Origin: JBMNQH01 sp050944035
GTDB lineage: Bacteria > Bacillota > Clostridia > Oscillospirales > Oscillospiraceae
Direction of reading: 5' to 3'
DNA length: 64,000 nt
Assembly (NCBI GenBank): GCA_050944035.1
Contig: JBMNQH010000011.1
Coordinates: 1-64,000 of the forward strand
Below the pieces are notes generated by a model, which saw only the letters and a program-made list of their open reading frames with translations, did no database searches and was not told the origin of the DNA. Shown here piece by piece: positions 60,531 to 64,000 of this stretch (position 1 is its first letter; every line of letters starts with the position of its first letter). Position numbers and translations under genes: made by a program.

Positions 60531-61917
60531 TTTTCAGCAGCTCCACCGCGCTCTCCTCGCCGGGGTCGTTGGTGCCCAGCTCGCCGCGGAAGGCGCGGGC
60601 GAGGATGGCTTTTTTGATGAGGTCGATCTGCTCCAGCACCTCTTCGGCGGCTTCCCTGGCCTGCTGCTCTTTGGCGAGGAGGTCGTCAAGGATACGGACA
60701 ATTTCGGTTTGCTCAGGTAAAGAAGCAAATGGTAGCGGGATAGTCTTAACTTTTCCTGCACTCAGATTAAATAGCCCCGCGGTGGTTTTGGCTCGCTCCT
60801 GCATAGTGGCTTTTCCAGCTTGGCTATTTAGATAATAAAGCACATACTCTGGAAAAACATCTGCTGTTTTACTTCTCATCCGAATAATGTGGTTTTGGTG
60901 AATACAAAGAGGTAATTCATTATGCCACATTGCACAGCGTCCGATTTCGTTACCACTACCGTTTCCTTCTACAATAAGGATATCCTTATCCTGTAGTTTG
61001 AGTTTTTCAAGTTCTTCCGGAGTCACCTCGAAATATCTTATATCTGAAAGATCAATTTTATCTCTATATACATTTGCTACTGCCAGATATGGGATTGGAT
61101 TATCTTTAGGACTACGAGCTGGAGTTTTTTGAATTCCTGAAACGATTTCAAAACATTCTATTAACTCATGCGTTTCCCAACTCTCCATCCCCACACCGTG
61201 TTCTTTTCTCCACTGGGCGGTAAGTTCGCCGGTGAAGGCTTTGTGTAGGATGGCGGCTTTGCGGGTTTCAAAGCTGTCCAGCGCATCCTGTGCCTTTTGC
61301 TTGGCCTCGTCCAACTTGGCAAACAGGCTTTCAATGCGGTCAACAATGCGCTGTTGTTCAGGAAGGGGCGGCAAGGGAACTATGGTAAAATTTGCATTTA
61401 TTATCGTATATGTATCAACAGTTGTCCCTGATGACATTTGGTGAATTTGATTATCAATAAATACACTTTTGTAAAGGAAATACACATATTTAGGATGGAA
61501 TATCCCTCGATTTTTGAACCAAATAATATTCCCGTCTTTAAAATAGAACTTTTGATTTCCGTTTATCACATAAGGAATTCCTATGGTTCCTACACCACTA
61601 ATAAGCAAGTCTCCATTTTGCGGTATTCCATATTCTTCAGCAAAGCTACTGTACAATTTTTCAGAGATAAATAGCTCATTATCGACATAACCAGCTTCTG
61701 AAAGCTTTACTAATTCTCGAGTACGATAAAAAGGAATTCCTTGTAAAAGCCAATCTTCTTTATGAACACGCTTACTGGATGTTACATCAAAACCCGATTT
61801 AATATAAGTCCAGCACCAATTCCCCGGCACCGGATATGGCTGCTCGCGCTCCGGCACCAACGCCGCCTGCAAGCGTTCTTCCGGCGTCAGGGTTTCTTTT
61901 TTCTTTCCTCTCGCCAT
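60496..61917 (-). CDS. hsdS: Type I restriction-modification specificity subunit (copy 2)
   Basis: 473 residues from the ATG at 61917 (MARGKKKETLTPEER), which overlaps the stop of an hsdM relic, as in copy 1; a longer in-frame reading through that relic is not the start. Two TRDs (about 35-195 and 240-390) differ from copy 1, while the N-terminal, central and C-terminal arms match it closely. The last eleven residues (TRKSTGFSKIN) and the stop are encoded, out of frame, by a 35-bp copy of the end of hsdR. The natural C-terminus seen in copy 1 (IKSVLEVEPNPFQF) has therefore been replaced. Confidence 0.92.
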   Translation of the reverse strand: MARGKKKETLTPEERLQAALVPEREQPYPVPGNWCWTYIKSGFDVTSSKRVHKEDWLLQGIPFYRTRELVKLSEAGYVDNELFISEKLYSSFAEEYGIPQNGDLLISGVGTIGIPYVINGNQKFYFKDGNIIWFKNRGIFHPKYVYFLYKSVFIDNQIHQMSSGTTVDTYTIINANFTIVPLPPLPEQQRIVDRIESLFAKLDEAKQKAQDALDSFETRKAAILHKAFTGELTAQWRKEHGVGMESWETHELIECFEIVSGIQKTPARSPKDNPIPYLAVANVYRDKIDLSDIRYFEVTPEELEKLKLQDKDILIVEGNGSGNEIGRCAMWHNELPLCIHQNHIIRMRSKTADVFPEYVLYYLNSQAGKATMQERAKTTAGLFNLSAGKVKTIPLPFASLPEQTEIVRILDDLLAKEQQAREAAEEVLEQIDLIKKAILARAFRGELGTNDPGEESAVELLKTRKSTGFSKIN

Positions 61918-61976
61918 CAGCCCCGCACCTCCAGCGGCAGATTCCAGAGCTTGGACACGATCTTCTGTGCGGTCAT
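61917..61976 (-). pseudogene. hsdM relic: first 13 codons joined to last 5
   Basis: A 19-codon frame reads MTAQKIVSKLWNLPLEVRG. Its first part equals the start of HsdM (MTTQEIVSKLWNL) and its end equals the HsdM tail (LEVRD in the living copy). The ATG overlaps the hsdR stop and its TGA overlaps the hsdS copy 2 ATG, the same spacing as in an intact hsdR-hsdM-hsdS operon. It is the scar of an in-frame deletion of about 450 codons from a former hsdM. It may still be translated and help couple hsdR to hsdS. Confidence 0.88.
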
Positions 61977-64000
61977 GCAATTTTTCCTCCATCATCGTAC
62001 AGGTACTCGTTTAACTCCAGCACGATGCTCTCTAATTGATTTTGGAAAATCCGGTCGATTTTCTTGAATCCGCCCGCACTTCTGAACCGGGTATCTTCGT
62101 CAAAAACACCCACATTGAGCACAGATTCTTCCATGAGATATTTTTCCATGCGGCCAATCCACTTCTGCTCTATGGCAGTGAATTTGTGGGTCTTTTTCAG
62201 CTTGTCCACTGCCCGGCGGATCCGGGCCTCGTGGCTGATGAGGGTGGAGCCGATGGCATACCGTCGGATCAGGCTGATAATATCCGCCGCCATCTTCTCG
62301 TTGGTCAGCTCCGATATAGCAGTATTGAGCTGCTGGGTGGTAAAGCCCTCCCGATCCAATGTCAGGCGAAGATCCTTCAGGCTTTCCCGGGTCAATTCCT
62401 TCGGACGGGTACAGACGATGTTCAGTGCCGCAATCTCGTTGAAATGGGTCTTTACATAGTCGGCGAAGGCGTCCAGATAGTCCTCCGGGCGGTTGCCGGT
62501 ACCGTAGCCACGGGTATGGCTAATCAGTTCATCCGGCGCATTCGAAATGATTACCGGGCGGCCTCCGTTGGCTCGGGTCTCCCCAAGCAGCTCGAAGAGA
62601 TCCCGATGCGCGAGAATGCGGTTGCGGGCCTGCTGGGGCGGTTCCTGCTCCAGCTGCTGAATGAACTGGGTGGGGTCCATGCCGCCGGTCATGCTGACGA
62701 AATGCTCCATGGTCTTGCTGTCCAGCTTCCGCTTTTTCCGCTGGAGCTTGGCGATAATCTGATCGATCTGGTACGCGATCTGCTTTTCGTTTTCCAGCAC
62801 CTCGAGACCGTCCAACAGCTGTCCGAAGGAAGCGGATGGATTGGCCACCACCGGTTTCATAGTGTTGACTGTCTCCAAAGATTCGTAGACGCCAACAGGG
62901 TCATAGATTTCGAAATGGGTCTTATGAATCTTGGGGCACAGGCGAGTGGCGCGGCCCAACATCTGCTCGAACAGGATGCGGGATTTCACCCGGCGCAGGA
63001 ACACCAGATTGGTGATCTCTGGCACATCGATACCGGTAGTCAGCAAATCCACAGTGACCGCGATGCTGGGATATCTCTCATTCTTAAACCGCTTAATGGC
63101 CTCCTGTACCTTCTTAGGGTTGCCGCCGCCCACGCTGCCGGTGATCTTCATGACCGCATCGTTGTCCACGCCGTATTCAGAGTAGATGTTCTTGAGGATA
63201 TCTACAATCATGTCGGCATGCTGGTCGTCCACAGCATAGATAAGGGTTTTGCCCTGTTCCTCCGGATTTTCCGGATCGATGTCCTTGGCGATCTCCGCCA
63301 GCACCGCCTCGTTAAAGGGGCGCGTGATGATCTTTTTATTGAACTGCTCCACATCGAAGTCCAGCTCATCGTTCAACAGTTCGCTGTTGGTGATTTCGCC
63401 GGTCACAGGGTCGTAGACGGTGACGGTATCCCCGGATTGATAGTGAATCCCCTCATCCCGCAGCCGGGTATGGAGGTCATGCGGTGCATCGTGATCCACT
63501 AGGTAGCCCTCAATGACTGCCTCCCGGTAGGTATATTTGAAAACCGGCTGACCGAAAATCGCGGTGGTCTGGAGCGCAGGGGTGGCGGTCAGAGCAATTT
63601 TTACCGCGTCGAAATACTCAATCACGCTACGGTATTTGCTCTGGTAGTCCCGCTGATCCCGATAGAGAAGCTCGGTATCTCCCATCTCCTTATCCAGCAG
63701 GTAGCCCCGGTGGGCCTCATCCACGATGATCAGGTCGTAGTCGCTGACCGCGGGCATGGTTTCCCCACCATTGTAGAGGATGCGCTTCACCATCCCCTGC
63801 ACGGTGGCCACCTGGATGCGGGTCTCCCGCTCGATCTCCTTGTCCTCCAGCCCTTTGATGTTGTAGATGTCCGCCAGAGGCATCAGGTCCTCCAGCTTGA
63901 CCTCTTTGAATACATCCAATGCCTGCTCACCCAGCGCGGTGCGATCCACCAGGAACAGGATTCGCTTGAAACGACCTGTCTTCAAAAAGCGGTAAATCAT
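61973..64000 (-). CDS. hsdR: Type I restriction endonuclease subunit (partial, 5' end outside)
   Basis: 675 residues are visible; the N-terminal nuclease domain and helicase motif I lie beyond the window. Present are the superfamily 2 helicase motifs LIIVDEAHRGYLLD (II), KIALTATP (III), LTTGIDVPEITNLVFLRRVK and FEQMLGRATRLCP (VI). The long helical C-terminal domain of the EcoEI type follows (about residues 500-675). It translocates DNA and cuts when the site is unmethylated. Its TGA overlaps the hsdM relic ATG. The sequence at 62032-62066, near its end, is duplicated downstream of hsdS copy 2. Confidence 0.93.
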   Translation of the reverse strand: MIYRFLKTGRFKRILFLVDRTALGEQALDVFKEVKLEDLMPLADIYNIKGLEDKEIERETRIQVATVQGMVKRILYNGGETMPAVSDYDLIIVDEAHRGYLLDKEMGDTELLYRDQRDYQSKYRSVIEYFDAVKIALTATPALQTTAIFGQPVFKYTYREAVIEGYLVDHDAPHDLHTRLRDEGIHYQSGDTVTVYDPVTGEITNSELLNDELDFDVEQFNKKIITRPFNEAVLAEIAKDIDPENPEEQGKTLIYAVDDQHADMIVDILKNIYSEYGVDNDAVMKITGSVGGGNPKKVQEAIKRFKNERYPSIAVTVDLLTTGIDVPEITNLVFLRRVKSRILFEQMLGRATRLCPKIHKTHFEIYDPVGVYESLETVNTMKPVVANPSASFGQLLDGLEVLENEKQIAYQIDQIIAKLQRKKRKLDSKTMEHFVSMTGGMDPTQFIQQLEQEPPQQARNRILAHRDLFELLGETRANGGRPVIISNAPDELISHTRGYGTGNRPEDYLDAFADYVKTHFNEIAALNIVCTRPKELTRESLKDLRLTLDREGFTTQQLNTAISELTNEKMAADIISLIRRYAIGSTLISHEARIRRAVDKLKKTHKFTAIEQKWIGRMEKYLMEESVLNVGVFDEDTRFRSAGGFKKIDRIFQNQLESIVLELNEYLYDDGGKIA
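62032..62066. repeat. 35-bp repeat inside hsdR, parent copy
   Basis: In-frame hsdR sequence (KKIDRIFQNQL) identical to 60496-60530, about 1.5 kb apart, direct orientation. Confidence 0.9.

Noticed and set aside
57762..61935. Inverted hsdS cassettes switched by a phase-variation recombinase
   Set aside because: Both hsdS genes point the same way and no invertase or integrase gene is within the window.
62036..63502. 488-codon open frame antisense to hsdR
   Set aside because: Helicase motifs on the minus strand are intact; the plus-strand frame resembles nothing.

Overview
The window reads as chromosome of a low-to-moderate GC, spore-forming member of the Clostridia (Firmicutes), most likely a gut Oscillospirales-type organism. 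This is inferred from an alpha/beta-type small acid-soluble spore protein, S-layer-homology cell-wall hydrolases, BspA-type leucine-rich-repeat proteins, a type III glutamine synthetase, LL-diaminopimelate aminotransferase, pyruvate formate-lyase with its activase, a flavodiiron protein, and strong TTGACA/TATAAT promoters with GGAGG ribosome sites. No rRNA, tRNA or CRISPR array was recognised.

Layout. 1-2.8 kb: decayed mobilizable/integrative element. It carries an intact Lnu-type lincosamide nucleotidyltransferase and a DUF3795 protein, beside wrecks of an XRE regulator, a Cys_rich_VLP protein, a MobV relaxase and a serine recombinase. 2.8-16 kb: core genes, namely a membrane protein, an SLH/SH3/NlpC-P60 hydrolase, SASP, a complete RbsABC-like sugar importer with two permeases, GNAT, LRR and HD-domain proteins, two unknown proteins, a flavodiiron protein, a CarD-like regulator and a CpXC protein. 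16-32.5 kb: a flavin-type small protein, asparagine synthetase, pflA-pflB, DUF2971 and small unknown proteins, a lipoprotein, a TVP38 protein, cardiolipin synthase, a nucleotidyltransferase, an ABC-F protein and a cytidylate-kinase-like protein.

32.5-47 kb is a nitrogen-assimilation block. Leftward lies glnN (GS III) followed by an ammonium channel fused to a P-II domain. Rightward lie purF, dapF, dapL and gltB-gltD. Together they import and sense ammonium, make glutamine and glutamate, and spend the nitrogen on purines and cell-wall diaminopimelate. asnB, glnN and purF each have a strong promoter followed at once by a terminator-like hairpin. The asnB and glnN promoter/leader sequences are closely alike, which points to a shared attenuation control.

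47-54.5 kb: a second S-layer-anchored hydrolase (GH25), an ABC exporter, a BaiA-like short-chain dehydrogenase, a collapsed MATE pseudogene, and a CDF metal exporter behind what looks like a NiCo (czcD) riboswitch with its own promoter and terminator. 54.5-64 kb is accessory: a truncated DUF169 gene, an ABC-2 exporter module with DUF3795, and a type I restriction-modification locus (hsdR partial, hsdS, hsdM, hsdS). That locus has clear rearrangement scars: a 19-codon relic of a deleted hsdM, a 35-bp copy of the hsdR 3' end, and a chimeric hsdS C-terminus.
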